DNA of 64,000 nt from Lepus europaeus (taxonomy: Eukaryota > Chordata > Mammalia > Lagomorpha > Leporidae), in contig NC_084830.1 in NCBI RefSeq assembly GCF_033115175.1, forward strand, positions 112,184,709 through 112,248,708. Reading direction: 5' to 3'. Positions within the stretch are counted from its first letter, which is position 1. Each line of letters starts with the position of its first letter. Under the pieces are notes generated by a model that saw only the letters and a list, made by a program, of their open reading frames with translations, made no database searches and was not told the origin of the DNA. Positions 52,161 through 63,837 of this stretch are shown here, in pieces. Both the position numbers and the translations under genes were made by a program.

Positions 52161-52515
52161 CTGCAGGGCAGAGCAAGCAAAGACATGGGTTAGTCAAGGG
52201 GAAGCTGCTGTCCCAAGTGATGACAGCAAGGAGTGAAAGGCAACCTCTCCCTGCTCCGTGGTGGGATCCGCTGTATTCAGCGGTGGTAAGGGGGGAAGTA
52301 TTCGTGTCACCTGCGGGAGTGGCCCGATTTGGGGAGCCAGGGAATTAAGTACTTCTGTGGATCTCTTGGGAGTGGGAAGGCGAGGGATGCCAGGTGCACT
52401 GTGTGCCGCTGCCAGGCCACCTAGGAAGGCAGACTTTTCTAATTCCTTCTGCTATACAGACCGAGATTCAAACATGAACCTCGTGAGGTTCAGAAATTTT
52501 GTATGACATTTCTTT

Positions 52516-52828
52516 GGGGGCCAGTGTCATGGAGTAGTGGGTTAAGCTGCTGACTGCGACACTGGCATCCCATATCAGAGCACCAGTTTGAGTCTGAGCT
52601 GCTCTGCTTCTCAGCCAGCTTCCTGTTAATGCACCTGTGAAAGCAGTGGTGGATGGCTCAAGTAGTTGGGCCTCTTGCCACCCATGGAGGAGACTCGGAT
52701 GGAGCTCTTGGCTCCTGGCCCCTGGCCCAGCCCCAGCTTTTGCAGCCATTTGGGGAGTGAACCAGTAGATGGAAGATCTCTCTCTCTGTCTCTCTTGTCA
52801 TTCTGCCTTTCAAATAAAAAAAAAATAG
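52516..52828 (+). mobile_element. CSINE
   Basis: gggggccagtgtcatggag to gcctttcaaataaaa; WWC1 intron. Confidence 0.88.
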
Positions 52829-54274
52829 AAAAAAAACACACAAGACAAAAAGAAATTTATCTAACAGTAAGCAACTAAGAAGCAGTAGTGACCCACTTCC
52901 AAACCATGCCATTGTTCTTAAGAGCTTTAGGTACAATGTTACACCCCCAACCCCCACAAAACCTATACAAGTCCAAAACAAAACACAGAGAGCCTGAACT
53001 GTTTTTCTTTTTACTACTTGAAGGTCAAATTTTCTTAGCTTATATTTTTTTAAGGCTGGGCATAAAGGCACTTGTTTTGTTACTCTTATTGCCTTTACTA
53101 CCAGGAAGCTCAAAGATAAACATAATAGCCAACTAAAACTGGGTTACTGTAGGCTTGGGATATATTCACTTTCTTTTCCTCCTTTAAGCTTTCTAATGCT
53201 TATTTTCCCTTAGTGCTCTTACTCCCACCTGGCTTTTAGGTACACAGGGTATTAGTAATAAATTAGAAAGGAAGAAATACTTCCAGAACCTATGAACTGT
53301 GGGAGTCAGCTGGAAACTCCGAGAGCTTCTACACCAAGGCCTATGACGTCCACCACCATGTTCCTGGCCTAAGATATCACAGCCTGCAGTGGCAGCAGGA
53401 TTTCAGCAGAGCTTAGCAGTCCTGGCTGCAGCCATGGGTGGCAGGTGTTATGTATTATAAATGAGTCTAAGATGGTACTCATATATTGATCCTATGTTGT
53501 TTATTTTCTCAAGTCAATCTGGGACCTGCTAGCTCAAAGGCCTGCTGGTGCCAAATTAAAATTTTGACCCACTGAGTTGTTTTAACTAAAGCTAAAACAA
53601 GCAGCTTTTTTTTTTTTTTAAAAAAAAAGCCATTTATAACATACCCGCTTTGCATACCCTGCATTCAACACATGCTAGATAAATGCTAAGAAGATAAGAG
53701 GTCCCCAAGCTGCAGCTACTGCGCTTGGAATTCTCTGGCCCAGTGACGGCACATCCCACTGCCTAGCAACATCACCTAGACAGGTTAAGTCCCTCTCAGA
53801 TGCCCCTCTGTCCTGGGAGTTCTCTGGCCTTCCCCCTGCTAGGGGACGGGCCCCCAGAGCCTTTGGAGGGTCTCATGCCATGGGAGACTTCCTGTACATG
53901 CCAACTGTCAGCACAGACCAAGCAAAATGCCTGGTGTACCACTGCTATGCTTTCTACCTTTTTCTCTGATCAACCCTGGAATCCATCATAGTCACCGCTG
54001 TGGGGTAGAGATGCCAGCAGGTGCAAACTCTAGGGAATCCTTGCCAGGACCAAGCCCTGGTGTGATTGGCTCCTCTCTCCCTTGGTGATGACTGCTCTGT
54101 GGGACTGCACGGGCAGGCACTGGGCCAGTGTGGAGAGTGTGGAGGCCTCTGCTCACAGGCTGTGCCCAATATGAGTGTGTGGAAGCACCACAAGAGTAAA
54201 TGAGTGAATCACAAGGGTTTGTTCACATAGGTGTCACTGCTGGAAGGGAGCCTTGGCGCTCAAGGTTTAATAAA
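52829..54274. other. WWC1 intron sequence, nothing recognised
   Basis: 1.4 kb with no SINE and no exon-like stretch; a T/A run near 53,608-53,629. Confidence 0.4.
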
Positions 54275-54573
54275 GCTGGTGTGGGCATTGGGCCAAGAAG
54301 TTAAGACGCCTGAGTCCCGCATCAGAGTGCCTGGCTCTAACACCGAACTGGCTCCAGCTTCCTGTGAGTGCAGACCAGGGGAGGCAGCAGTGATGATCAA
54401 TTACTTGGGTCCTTTCCACCCATGTGCAAGACCTGGGCTGAGTTCCTAGCTCCAGGAGCCACTGTGGGCATCTGGGGGAGTGAACTAGTCAATGGGAGCT
54501 TTCCCTCTCCCTCTCTCTCTGTCTCTGATTGTGTAACTGCCTCTCAAAATGAATGAATAGAAATCTAAAAAAA
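54275..54573 (+). mobile_element. Older SINE
   Basis: ggtgtgggcattgggcc to tctcaaaatgaatgaatag. Confidence 0.72.
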
Positions 54574-54759
54574 TAAAATCAGTTAATCAGCAGGCAGAGG
54601 GATGGAGCGGGCAGAGGGATTCCCAGATGCCTTTGCTGATGCAAAGAAGGGGCCCGCAGGACCCCATCAGTGGAGACGTAGTGGAAACCACAGTTGAAAG
54701 CACTGGCCTCTCTCCCTCATGGCCACCGCTCCCTTGTCACTGGGACAGCTGCCACTCAC

Positions 54760-54993
54760 CCGCTTCTCCAGCATCCTCAACAGCAGGCGGAAGCGCTCGT
54801 CCTCCCGCAACCCGGGCGGCAGCTCCTTCTCCCCGTGGCTCTTGGCTTGTTCAAGCTGCTCCTTGAGCTCCTTCAGCAACGAGATCTCCTGAGTCAGCTG
54901 GCTGTGCCAGGTCCTCGTGGCCTGCAGGTCTAGCTCGAGGTCCAGCGAGGTGCGGATCATGCGCTCGGTGCGCAGGGATTTGACAGATGAAGG
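54760..54993 (-). CDS. WWC1: WWC1 coding exon, third from last (C-terminal coiled coil)
   Basis: Seventy-eight codons, [20 protein letters not shown]... to ...LLLRMLEKR, with acceptor CCCACAG and donor GTGAGT; phase 0. The middle ([20 protein letters not shown] and the following [11 protein letters not shown]) has coiled-coil heptads. This is the C-terminal coiled coil of KIBRA. Confidence 0.96.
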
Positions 54994-55194
54994 CTGTGGG
55001 GGGATGGGGGTTGGGATGACCTTGACTGTTACTGCATACAGGGCCCCAGCCAGTGAGACCACACGACCCCTTCCTCTGAGTCTCAGGCTCCCTGCCTTGT
55101 TTATCTGCACACTTCCACTGCTGCAAAAATGCAGTGTGCCCGTTCCCCAGGCCTGGCTTGACCTCTCCCATTTACACAGCTCACGCGTACGGTG

Positions 55195-55345
55195 CACTTA
55201 CTACGTTCCTGGCATGGTGCTAAGTGCTTGATTTCCACGACCTCCTTTCATTTGCACAGCAACCCTACGGGAGTCGCAGCTGCTATCAAGCGCACAGCCA
55301 AGGCTCACAGAGGTGAAAGCACAGAGTGTAAGTGGGAAAGCTTCA
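55195..55345 (-). repeat. MIR-like remnant
   Basis: ttacgtactggcatggtgct-type motif (here ttactacgttcctggcatgg near 55,198) then cctttcatttgcacagcaac and ggctcacagaggtgaaag; this fits MIR on the minus strand. Confidence 0.5.
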
Positions 55346-55859
55346 AGTCCACCTTGGCAGGGCTGCCGACATCATGCCTCTCAGCGCCCTCAGCTGACAG
55401 ACACCTGCCACCATCCCGCTCTGAAGCTGATTCCTCAAGGCGAGTCTGCCCGGCCCTTGAGAGCAGAGGTCCCATCTTCTTGACCTTGCGTCCCTCTCAG
55501 AGACATTCATGGCTTCTGCTTGTCGAGCACTCATTCCCTCACTCATAGAGGAACCACATACGCTCATGTTCCCTTGCGGATCCACTCCTCTTCCACATTC
55601 AATCCACCTGTCTGTGTGGGGCACTGGGGATAGGAAAGTGACCCAGACTTGGCTAATCAGAATCCTGGTGACTGGGCTCAGCAGTGGGCCTGCTATCTAT
55701 GCCCAGCCAACAACACTCGATTCTGGCACTCTGCTGAACTACTTAGAAAAAGGCAATGACTCTACACACAGGTGGCTAAACCACCAAACATGCACCTGGA
55801 ACTAATGCCGGTCATCTTCCCCATCACACAGGGTGACCATGTTCAAGAACTAAGCTCTG

Positions 55860-56194
55860 GCCGGCGCCGTGGCTTAACAGGCTAATCCTCCGCCTTGTGG
55901 CGCCGGCACACCGGGTTCTAGTCCCGGTCGGGGCGCCGGATTCTATCCCGGTTGTCCCTCTTCCAGGCCAGCTCTCTGCTGTGGCCCGGGAAGGCAGTGG
56001 AGGATGGCCCAAGTGCTTGGGCCCTGCACCCGCGTGGGAGACCAGGAGAAGCACCTGGCTCCTGGCTTCAGATCAGCACAATGCGCCGGCCGCAGTGGCC
56101 ATTGGAGGGTGAACCAATGGCAAAAAGGAAGACCTTTCTCTCTCTCTCTCTCACTATCCACTCTGCCTGTCAGAAAAAAAAAAAAAAAAAAAAA
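55860..56194 (+). mobile_element. Young CSINE with target duplications
   Basis: Flanked by 15-bp repeats aagaactaagctctg (55,845-55,859 and 56,195-56,209). In a WWC1 intron, antisense to the gene. Confidence 0.95.
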
Positions 56195-56439
56195 AAGAAC
56201 TAAGCTCTGAGGAGGACTCAGGCCTGACCACCTTGTTTCAATGCTTGGATCCATCAATGCCTGAAGCTGGTGCAACATCCTGGACTTTTGCATCGAAGTG
56301 AGCATTAAACACCCTCGTACATTCTTAAGCGGGATTTGAGCTGGGTTCTTCACTCACCTGAATGTAAAGGATTCTCACTAATACAATCATTAATTCTGCT
56401 CCCATCAAATACTGCTACTGATTAGAAAAGAGTATGGAA

Positions 56440-56513
56440 TTGGGGCCAGCGCTGGGGCATAGTGGGTAAAGCCACTGCCTGCAGAGCCGGCATCCCATAT
56501 GGGTGTTGGGATC
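56440..56513 (+). mobile_element. CSINE head only
   Basis: ggggccagcgctggggcat to cccatatgggtgttggg, then stops abruptly. Confidence 0.8.
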
Positions 56514-58294
56514 TATGTAGATATCACAATAGCACTTTTACCATGAGGTCACTCATCGGCTGACTGTGACTCAAACAGAAGGCAGAGCATCGCCAGTGGG
56601 CCTGACCTCCTCGGGTGAGCCCTGACAAGACGAAGTGGGTTTTTTCTGCGCTCAATGACGTGGTAGAGAGGGTCACAGAGCAAGGAATGACCAGGAGAAC
56701 CCGAGACGGGTCCATGGCTCACAGCCAGCTGAAAACACAAGGCAGTGCCTTCTGCCAACAACTCGCCGGGACGTGACTCCCTTCCTAGTGAAATGTCCAG
56801 GTGAGGATGCAGACAGCCAACACCTAGGTTTCAGCCCACAGACGCCCTGGGTAGAGGACTCAGCCCATCTGTGCCCAAGCTCCTGCCCACGGAAACTGTG
56901 ACATCATGACTTAAGCTGCTTAGTTTGTAGTAATTTGTTACTGCACAGAAAACAAATGCACTGACCAGTAAAGGGATTTGTGACAAAGGATAAGAAGCCA
57001 TGAGACCTTCCCTCTGCAAGGAAGGCCAGCGTGCACACTTTCAGAAATAAAAGCCAGCTCAATGCAGAAGTGCTAGAATGTTCTTCCAGGAGAACACTGA
57101 TTTGTGCTTATAAGTGAACAGGGTCAAGGAAATCCATTTGAGGGTCTGTGTGTCTCCAGATTCAGAACAATTCTTTGCTCTGGCCAACGTCGAGTCTTGG
57201 GCACTTGCCCACTCAGGCTGCAGCAGAACACAGCTTAGGCTGCCTGGGCACTGAGTGACAGCAAGAGCTGTGGCACCCAAGGGCCCCTGTGGACCCTCCT
57301 GTTCCTATGAGTGCTTAGACCATCACCAAGAGCTCCCTTAGCAAGTCATTCCCTTGGCTAAGGGGAAGATGGTGATGAAAGGGGAGCCACCACAGGGCCT
57401 GCTTGGGAATGGGGGTCTTCGCAGGAAACACAGGGAAGCCAAGGGGGTCCCCAGTGGCATTTCTGCAGGAGTGGGTCCTGTGGGCCCAGGGGTGGTGCAA
57501 GCCAAGGACGGACTCCATTTCCAGCTGTCAGAGGGCAGGTCTGCAGGTGAGCTGGAGAAACCTGGGTCTACTGGGGGTTGTCGCACCTGGTTTGGCCTAT
57601 ACTTTGTTTTCTAACTTTCTCTCTCTCTCCTTTGCTTTCTGACGTTGTGGCTCCTCCTGCGTCCACAAACTCACCACGTAGTATGGCTTTACAGTGCTGA
57701 AAGAGGAGGCGCCCCTGCACCTCCTGCAAACCTGACTGCTCCAAGTCGTGATCAGGAGTCACTCTATCATCTAAGACCACCCCACCCTGAGCCCTGGGCA
57801 CAGTCCCCACCAGGAAGGGCCAGACTTCTCCCCAGGGATACCTGGGGCCTCTTCCCTGTGTGCTCCCAGCTGGTCTGAGAGAAGCCCGTTTGCACTGCAT
57901 CCAGGCAGTGCTCAGAGGACCCCGGCTTTTCTGCAGTAAGGAGAGCAGCCAGACCTTGAACTGGTCGGCCGGCTGGATGTCGCGACGTGCGGAGCACACA
58001 GCAGGCTCCCATGGGATCCTGTTCCCTGACTGCTGACCATGACAGCTCAGCTTGCTTAGTTCATTCTAACTCTGATTTCTATGCAGACAAGGCCAAGTGT
58101 GCAAACAGAAGGTTCCCTTACCCTCGGTGCCTCCCCAGCACCTCTACAGGCCTTATAATGCAAACAGCGTCATGTCTGTACATGCAACATTCTTTACAGC
58201 TGTGACTACCCAGGAGAAATGGCCAGAGAAGAAGGGAGGCAGGTGTAAGACACGGGCCTTCGGGAAATAAGCAGCTTCAAGGTGACTCTCTTAC
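56514..58294. other. WWC1 intron sequence, nothing recognised
   Basis: 1.8 kb upstream of the third-from-last exon, between a truncated SINE and the aPKC-region exon. Contains only short unsupported frames. Confidence 0.4.
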
Positions 58295-58387
58295 CCGCTT
58301 CATCCGGACGCTGCGCCGCTCCAGGGAGTTTCGAACAAAAGGTGGCTTTTTGGACAGAGTGGAGCTGTCACTGTCACTCCGATTCAG
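58295..58387 (-). CDS. WWC1: WWC1 coding exon, fourth from last (aPKC-binding region)
   Basis: Thirty-one codons, [20 protein letters not shown]... to ...RRSVRMKR, with acceptor TCTCACAG and donor GTAAGA; phase 0 on both sides. The basic [15 protein letters not shown] segment is the KIBRA motif that binds and inhibits atypical PKC and resembles a PKC substrate. It appears identical to the mammalian protein as I remember it. Confidence 0.95.
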
Positions 58388-58619
58388 CTGTGAGAGAAAA
58401 AGTCATGGGAAGTCAAGCATGGTCAGAGCACATTCTGGAAGGTACACTGGGGCCAGAAAGGGGGTTGGGTTCCCCCACTCAGCCCGGTCCTGCTCCTTGG
58501 GCAAACAAAAGGACTTTGCTATTGCAGGCTTCATCCTGACCCTCCCTTTCTGCATAGGCAAATGTTGAGCATGCACAGTGCACAGCGCTGTAACTGCAAG
58601 CTAGTAACCACATGATGCT

Positions 58620-58790
58620 AAATGAGATGCAATATTTGAATGAGTCCTTCCAACCACCCCATGTGATAAGAGCATCACCGCTTTACAAACAAGGTGACAG
58701 AGCCTTACGGCTTGGCTTGTACAACTTGCCCTGCATTGGCGAGCTGGCAGCACACAGCAGAGCCTGACTCCAGCAGAGTGACGTCAGCCA
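58620..58790 (-). repeat. MIR-like remnant
   Basis: ccgctttacaaacaaggtga and gcacacagcagagcctgact follow the reverse-strand MIR order. Confidence 0.5.
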
Positions 58791-58914
58791 TGCAGCCCTC
58801 CTTGTCTAGTCCACGAAGGGTTGTTTGCATCACCTCTTTCTGACTCCTGCACAGCTTGCCTTTGCTGACTTCACTGAAGCCACTGTCAAGACTGATATTA
58901 AAATTAAAAAGACC

Positions 58915-59240
58915 AAGGCCAGCAATTTGGAACAGAGGGTCAAACCACCATTTTCAATGGTTCAAGTCCTAGCTGCTCCGCTTCTGATCCAGCTTCCCAC
59001 TAATGCGCCTGGGAAGGCAGAGGAAAGTGACCCAAGGGCTTGGGCCGCTGCCACCCATGTGAAAGATCCAGAAGGAGTTCCAGGCTCCTAGTTTCAGCCT
59101 GGCCCAGCCCTGGCCGTTGCAGCCATTTGAGGAGTGAACCAATGAATAGAAGATCTGTGTGTGTATTGTGTTTGTCGCCCCTTCTCTGATGTTCTGACTT
59201 TCCAAATACATACATACATATAGAAATACTGAAAAAAATA
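58915..59240 (+). mobile_element. CSINE, diverged head
   Basis: aaggccagcaatttgg to tttccaaatacatacatac. Confidence 0.78.
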
Positions 59241-59245
59241 GGCTC

Positions 59246-59527
59246 AGCTGGGCTGGCATTGTGGCCACATGGACGCCAGTTGGAGTCCCAGCTGCTCCAC
59301 TTGTGATTCAGATCCCCGCTAAAGTATCCCATTTTATCATTCGTCTGATTTGTGGCCTTGGGTGGGGAACATCTTGACACTCATGTGGGAGACTTTGGTG
59401 AAGCTCCTGGCTTCGGCAGTCATTTGGGGAGTGAACCAGCAGACAGAGGACCCCCCTCCTTCCGTGTGCGTGTGCGTGTGCGTGTGTGTGTGTCTCCTCT
59501 CTCTGTAACTCTTTCAAATAAATAGGC
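59246..59527 (+). mobile_element. CSINE, shortened head
   Basis: gctgggctggcattgtggc jumps directly to ggacgccagttggagtcc; tail tttcaaataaatagg. Confidence 0.8.
59463..59492. repeat. (CGTGTG)n/(TG)n microsatellite in a SINE
   Basis: Interrupted GT/GC repeat at the pyrimidine-rich 3' part of a plus-strand SINE. Confidence 0.85.
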
Positions 59528-59592
59528 TAATTTTAAGTTCTTATAAACAATAAGTTCAGGAAATTCAAAAGCATCTTAAAAATGCATAAATG

Positions 59593-59913
59593 GGCCGGTG
59601 CCGCGGCTCCATAGGCTAATCCTCCGTCTGCAGCGCCAGCACACCGGGTTCTAGACCCGGTCAGGGCGCTGGATTCTGTCCCGGTTACCCCTCTTCCAGG
59701 CCAGCTCTCTGCTATGGCCCGGGAGTGCAGTGGAGGATGGCCCAAGTGCTTGGGCCCTGCACCTGCATGGGAGACCAGGAGAAGCACCTGGCTCCTGGCT
59801 TCGGATCAGCACGATGAGCCGGCCACAATGGCCATTGGAGGGTAAACCAACGGCAAAAAGGAAGACCTTTCTCTCTGTCTCTCTCTCTCTCACTGTCCAC
59901 TCTGCCTGTCAAA
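59593..59913 (+). mobile_element. Young CSINE with target duplications
   Basis: Flanked by 15-bp repeats aaaaatgcataaatg (59,578-59,592 and 59,914-59,928). WWC1 intron. Confidence 0.95.
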
Positions 59914-60855
59914 AAAAATGCATAAATGAAAATTTAAAATGCAAAACCTCAGGGGCCACAGCCTCAGAGAGGATGGGGCAGACAGGCTCCATGAGGGCCG
60001 TGCTGATCGTCCCTGTCCCCACAGGAATCTTGTCCATCAGAGTTACTTACACTCCCCACAGGGGCTAAGGTTCCCCATCCAAGGCCACAAATCCGACAAA
60101 TGGTAAGATGGGGCGCCTTGCTGCTAACGGTGTGTCTCACCACCCCAGGGGAACCAGAGAGGTGGGCCGTGGTGCATCGGGAAGGGGAATGCAGGGCGGG
60201 GACTTCTTCCCAGTTTATCTCCACAGTCAGGGGGCTGACACAGGCCCCCCGCGACTGTGCCTGTTTGTCTGGCAGCTGTCATTGCACTGCGCAGGTCTCT
60301 CCTGAGAAGCTGGTTCTGCTGTCATTGTAATGGTTGTTAAGGAGATGAGAATGACAGTAACAGTCCTGTTAAGTTGATAAACACAGCAATCCTGGGGACA
60401 TCCTGATGAAACAGCCACTGCGCTAGGCAGTCTCAACCTGAACCCAAACCAGGGCAAGAGTGACACCAGTGACAGCCACACGGACGGGACAGCTGCTAGG
60501 CACCAGCGCTGCGTCGGCAGTTTCCTTTAGTTCTCTCAGAAGCCTCACGAGAGGGAACTGAGGCTCAGACGCACTGAGAAGGTTCAAGTAAGAGTTCCAG
60601 GCCCAGGCTGTGTGGCTGCAGGCACCACCCTCCCCTAGCTCCAGGCTACAGATGAGCCTCAGAGGTGCAGAGGGGTAGATCATCTTGACAATTAGAGTGG
60701 ATTCCTACAAAAAATTCTGGCTGCATAAGGTGCCAGAAGAAAAACTGTTTCAACTCAAAGGTGGTAGCTGTAGGACAGGTATCATACCAACCAGAAATAG
60801 GTATCAGGACAACTGATCCTTAAGTGATGGTTGTTTGTGTCAAAGACCACGTTAT

Positions 60856-61148
60856 AGGGGCTGGAGCTGTGGCGGGTTAAAGCCCACAGCACCGGCATCC
60901 CATGTGGGTGCCAGTTCAAGTCCTGGCTGCTCCACTTCCAAGCCAGCTCTCTGCTATGGCCTGGGAAGGCAGTGGAGGATGGCCCAAGTCCTTGGGCCCC
61001 TGTACCCACCAGGGGGACCCAGAGGAGGCTCCTGGCTCCTGGCTCCTGGCTTCAGATCTGCCAAGCTCCAGCCATTTGGGGAGTGAACTAGCAGATGAGG
61101 ATCTCTCTGTCTCTTCCTCTCTGAAACTCTGCCTTTCAGATAAATTTA
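60856..61148 (+). mobile_element. CSINE
   Basis: ggggctggagctgtggcggg to gcctttcagataaattt; followed by a (TG)(TA) run. Confidence 0.88.
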
Positions 61149-61279
61149 GAAAAATATATGTTTGTGTGTGTATATATATATATCTTTGAAAAAAGACCAT
61201 GTTATAAAAGAGCAATGAATGTTAAATTAGCAATGAACTTGGCCAAATGCATCTCATCCGAGACACAGCAGAGAACATC

Positions 61280-61370
61280 ACTGTCTTGTTATTATTTCCA
61301 TTTAATAGAGAAACTGGTGCAGAGAGCAGGGAAATGACTTAAAGTCACAGAGAGCTGGTTCCAGACTGCG
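61280..61370 (-). repeat. MIR-like remnant
   Basis: tatttccatttaatagagaa, gaaatgacttaaagtcacag: reverse-strand MIR 3' half. Confidence 0.5.
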
Positions 61371-61644
61371 AATCTTGGAAGGGATGGATCCACTGAGTCA
61401 AAAGGGATCAGCGAACAAGTGTGAAGGCACCACTGATCAACGCACAGGTGCCAGGCGGGTGTGATTCACGTCCCCACCTGACGGGGTCAGTGTCCAGTGG
61501 GGCAGCCTGAGTGAGGGGCACGCACAAGTGACACAGGCCATGCTGAAGACCAGAGAAGCGACCGGTGCAGAAGACAATGGGGGTGCAGAGGTGTGACATC
61601 AGGCCAGCAGAAGGGGCTACTCACAATCAGACTTGAGGAGGCCA

Positions 61645-61808
61645 GAGGAAGGCCCTCAAGTGGTGGCTCTGAGTACCAGAAAGGCTGCAAGCTTTGGAGT
61701 CAGCCCCTGGCTTTGCACACAGCGGCTGAGTGAGCCAGGGCAAAGCGCTGACTCTCCGGGTCTCAGTTTCTGCATCTATGAAATGAGATTTCACACAACC
61801 CGTCTTGC
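61645..61808 (+). repeat. MIR element
   Basis: ctttggagtcagcccctggc, gagccagggcaaagcgctga, tctcagtttctgcatctatg: the three MIR core blocks in order. Confidence 0.65.
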
Positions 61809-61841
61809 AGATGACACAGAAAATACATTTTCTTTCTTGCT

Positions 61842-61867
61842 GTGTGTGTGTGTGTGGGGGGGGGGGT
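61842..61867. repeat. (TG)n followed by a G-run
   Basis: Seven or so TG units then 11 G's, downstream of a MIR remnant in a WWC1 intron. Confidence 0.85.
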
Positions 61868-62215
61868 GGTTAGCATTTGAGACACCTCTTGTGGATGGGG
61901 AGGTCCCACCTTAGGACTCCTGATGGAAAGCAAGCCCACCTCGCGTCAGTGAAGCTCAATATGCCAGCGTTCTGATTCCAGGCAGCCCAGGACTAAGGTC
62001 TGCCAATCGAATGCAACTAACCTAGGCACGGAGTCACACCTTGGGCAGCAGGACCCAATTCTCGGTTCTTGTGCCTCTCGTGTTTAAACAGGTCACCCTC
62101 TTTTGCTCTACAAATGGGCCATGTATGTCAGAGAAAAGCCATCAGCTGGCGAGAAATGGCTGCAGCTGTAACATCTGGGAACTGTAGTGGCAGGAGCCTG
62201 TGGGAGGTTTTGGTA

Positions 62216-62741
62216 CAGGCACCCCTCCCCCCCATCCTCGAGGGAGGTGTTCCAAGACCCCCAGTGGATGCCTGAAATCACAGATAGCGCTAAACTCTCT
62301 ATAACATTTTTTTCCTAGAGCAAAGTTAAATTTACAATAAGAGAATAACAACTTACTGTAGAGCTTAGCAACTCCAGCTAACTTTCCTAAGTCACCTTCC
62401 TACTTAAAGGAAACACTTGATCGGTTCTCTTTGGCCTATCTGAAATGCCAGCATCGCTAGTTTTTGAGTGATCTGAACACAGCACTGGAAACCTGCCACG
62501 GTCAGTCTGACAACCAAGATGCTGTCGTGACTAATGGGCGGGTAGCACATACAACAAGGATACGCTGGACAACAGGATGACTCACATCCCAGGCTTCACT
62601 AAGCTATTCAAAATGCCCTACTATTTAAAAATTATGAACTTTTTAAATTCTGGAACTTTCCATCTAGCATTTTTGGACTGCAGTTGACTGCGGGTAGCTC
62701 AAAGTGCAGAAAGCAAAACTGTAGCTAAGAGGGGACTACTG
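62216..62741 (-). mobile_element. Tigger1-type DNA transposon remnant
   Basis: On the minus strand it starts CAGTAGTCCCCTCTTAGC and continues with degenerate Tigger1 5' sequence (GCTACCCGCCCATTAGTCAC region). It ends in a damaged inverted repeat (cagg cacccctcc on the plus strand). TA dinucleotides flank it (62,214-62,215 and 62,742-62,743), the target of Tc1/mariner/pogo elements. At 526 bp it is an internally deleted, non-autonomous copy with no transposase. Confidence 0.8.
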
Positions 62742-62865
62742 TACTGAACCCCAGAGGCAGTAGGAGGACTGGCTGGGGCCATAATCTGCATTAGATGTCC
62801 CTACCTGAATGGCCTGAGGGTATGATTTTGGCTAGGATTTGGCTTGCCTTCTATCCCTCGAATTT

Positions 62866-63092
62866 CTGGGGCTCCCTGCTAAAGGCCTTGGAAAAGCAGC
62901 ACAAGATGGCCCAAGTGTTTGGGCCCCTGTCACCCATGTGGGAGACCCAATGAAGCTCCTGGCTCCGGGTTTTGGCCTGGCCAGGCGTTGTGGCCATCTG
63001 GGGAGTAAAGCCGATAAACATAATTCTCTCTCACTTGCTTTCTCTCTGTAACTCTGAATTTCAAATAAATAAATAAATCTTTTTTTAAAAAG
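62866..63092 (+). mobile_element. CSINE, 5'-truncated
   Basis: ggggctccctgctaaaggcc to tcaaataaataaataaatc. Confidence 0.82.
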
Positions 63093-63837
63093 TTATTTTA
63101 ATTTTTATTTGCCATTGAACAACATTACAAATGTGTTCTAATCCTGACGGAAACGAGTGAGTCCAGTGCTAATTTTTCTGATGAGTGACATTTTTGTGTT
63201 TGATTTCTACTCTGTGTTCATCATGGTGGCGATTTTACAAAAACCAGAGGGTTTTATCCACCATCCTAAAGGCTTTTCTAAAGCCTTCGACATATTCAGC
63301 TCTGAGGCATTCATGAGATCTCTTCTGCAGTAGTGATGGCTTCTTTGTAGCCTCTCCCACCTGTGTTCAGCGACTTCAGGAAATCCTGTTGCAGGACACG
63401 CAGCCAATATGCACTGTGCCTGCATTGCCCTCTCAGACGCTTCCAAGCTCAGCAGTGCACTAGGGACTCCACGCAGAAGGCAGAGGTGTATGTTCCCACT
63501 ACGAGGGGCTGTGGGGAATGTGTTTGCGGGGACTAATTTGCAAAGGAGCCAGTCAATGAGTGAAATTTTCATGTTATGAGGAAACGAAGTTCTCTACTCA
63601 ACCTTATATGTACAGGCCTTGGATACTGGGTACTCAGATGTTGAGACCCCGAGGAACATCCCACCCTCTGTAACAACAGTCAGGTAATTGTGGCTGATCA
63701 TGTAGGGAGGGTTCCACAGGACTGCCCTCCAGGAATGGTTTCCTGAAACGTTCATCAGCCAGATTCTGCTCATGCCTCTAGCTAGTGTCCTCTGGTTCTA
63801 CCTGGTATAGAGGAAGGAAAGATGTTGACAAAACACT
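63093..63837. other. Unclassified sequence with a 121-codon minus-strand frame
   Basis: A minus-strand frame at 63,572-63,207 lies between two SINEs. I recognise no family, and stops follow at its end. It may be a decayed repeat or retrocopy. Confidence 0.25.
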
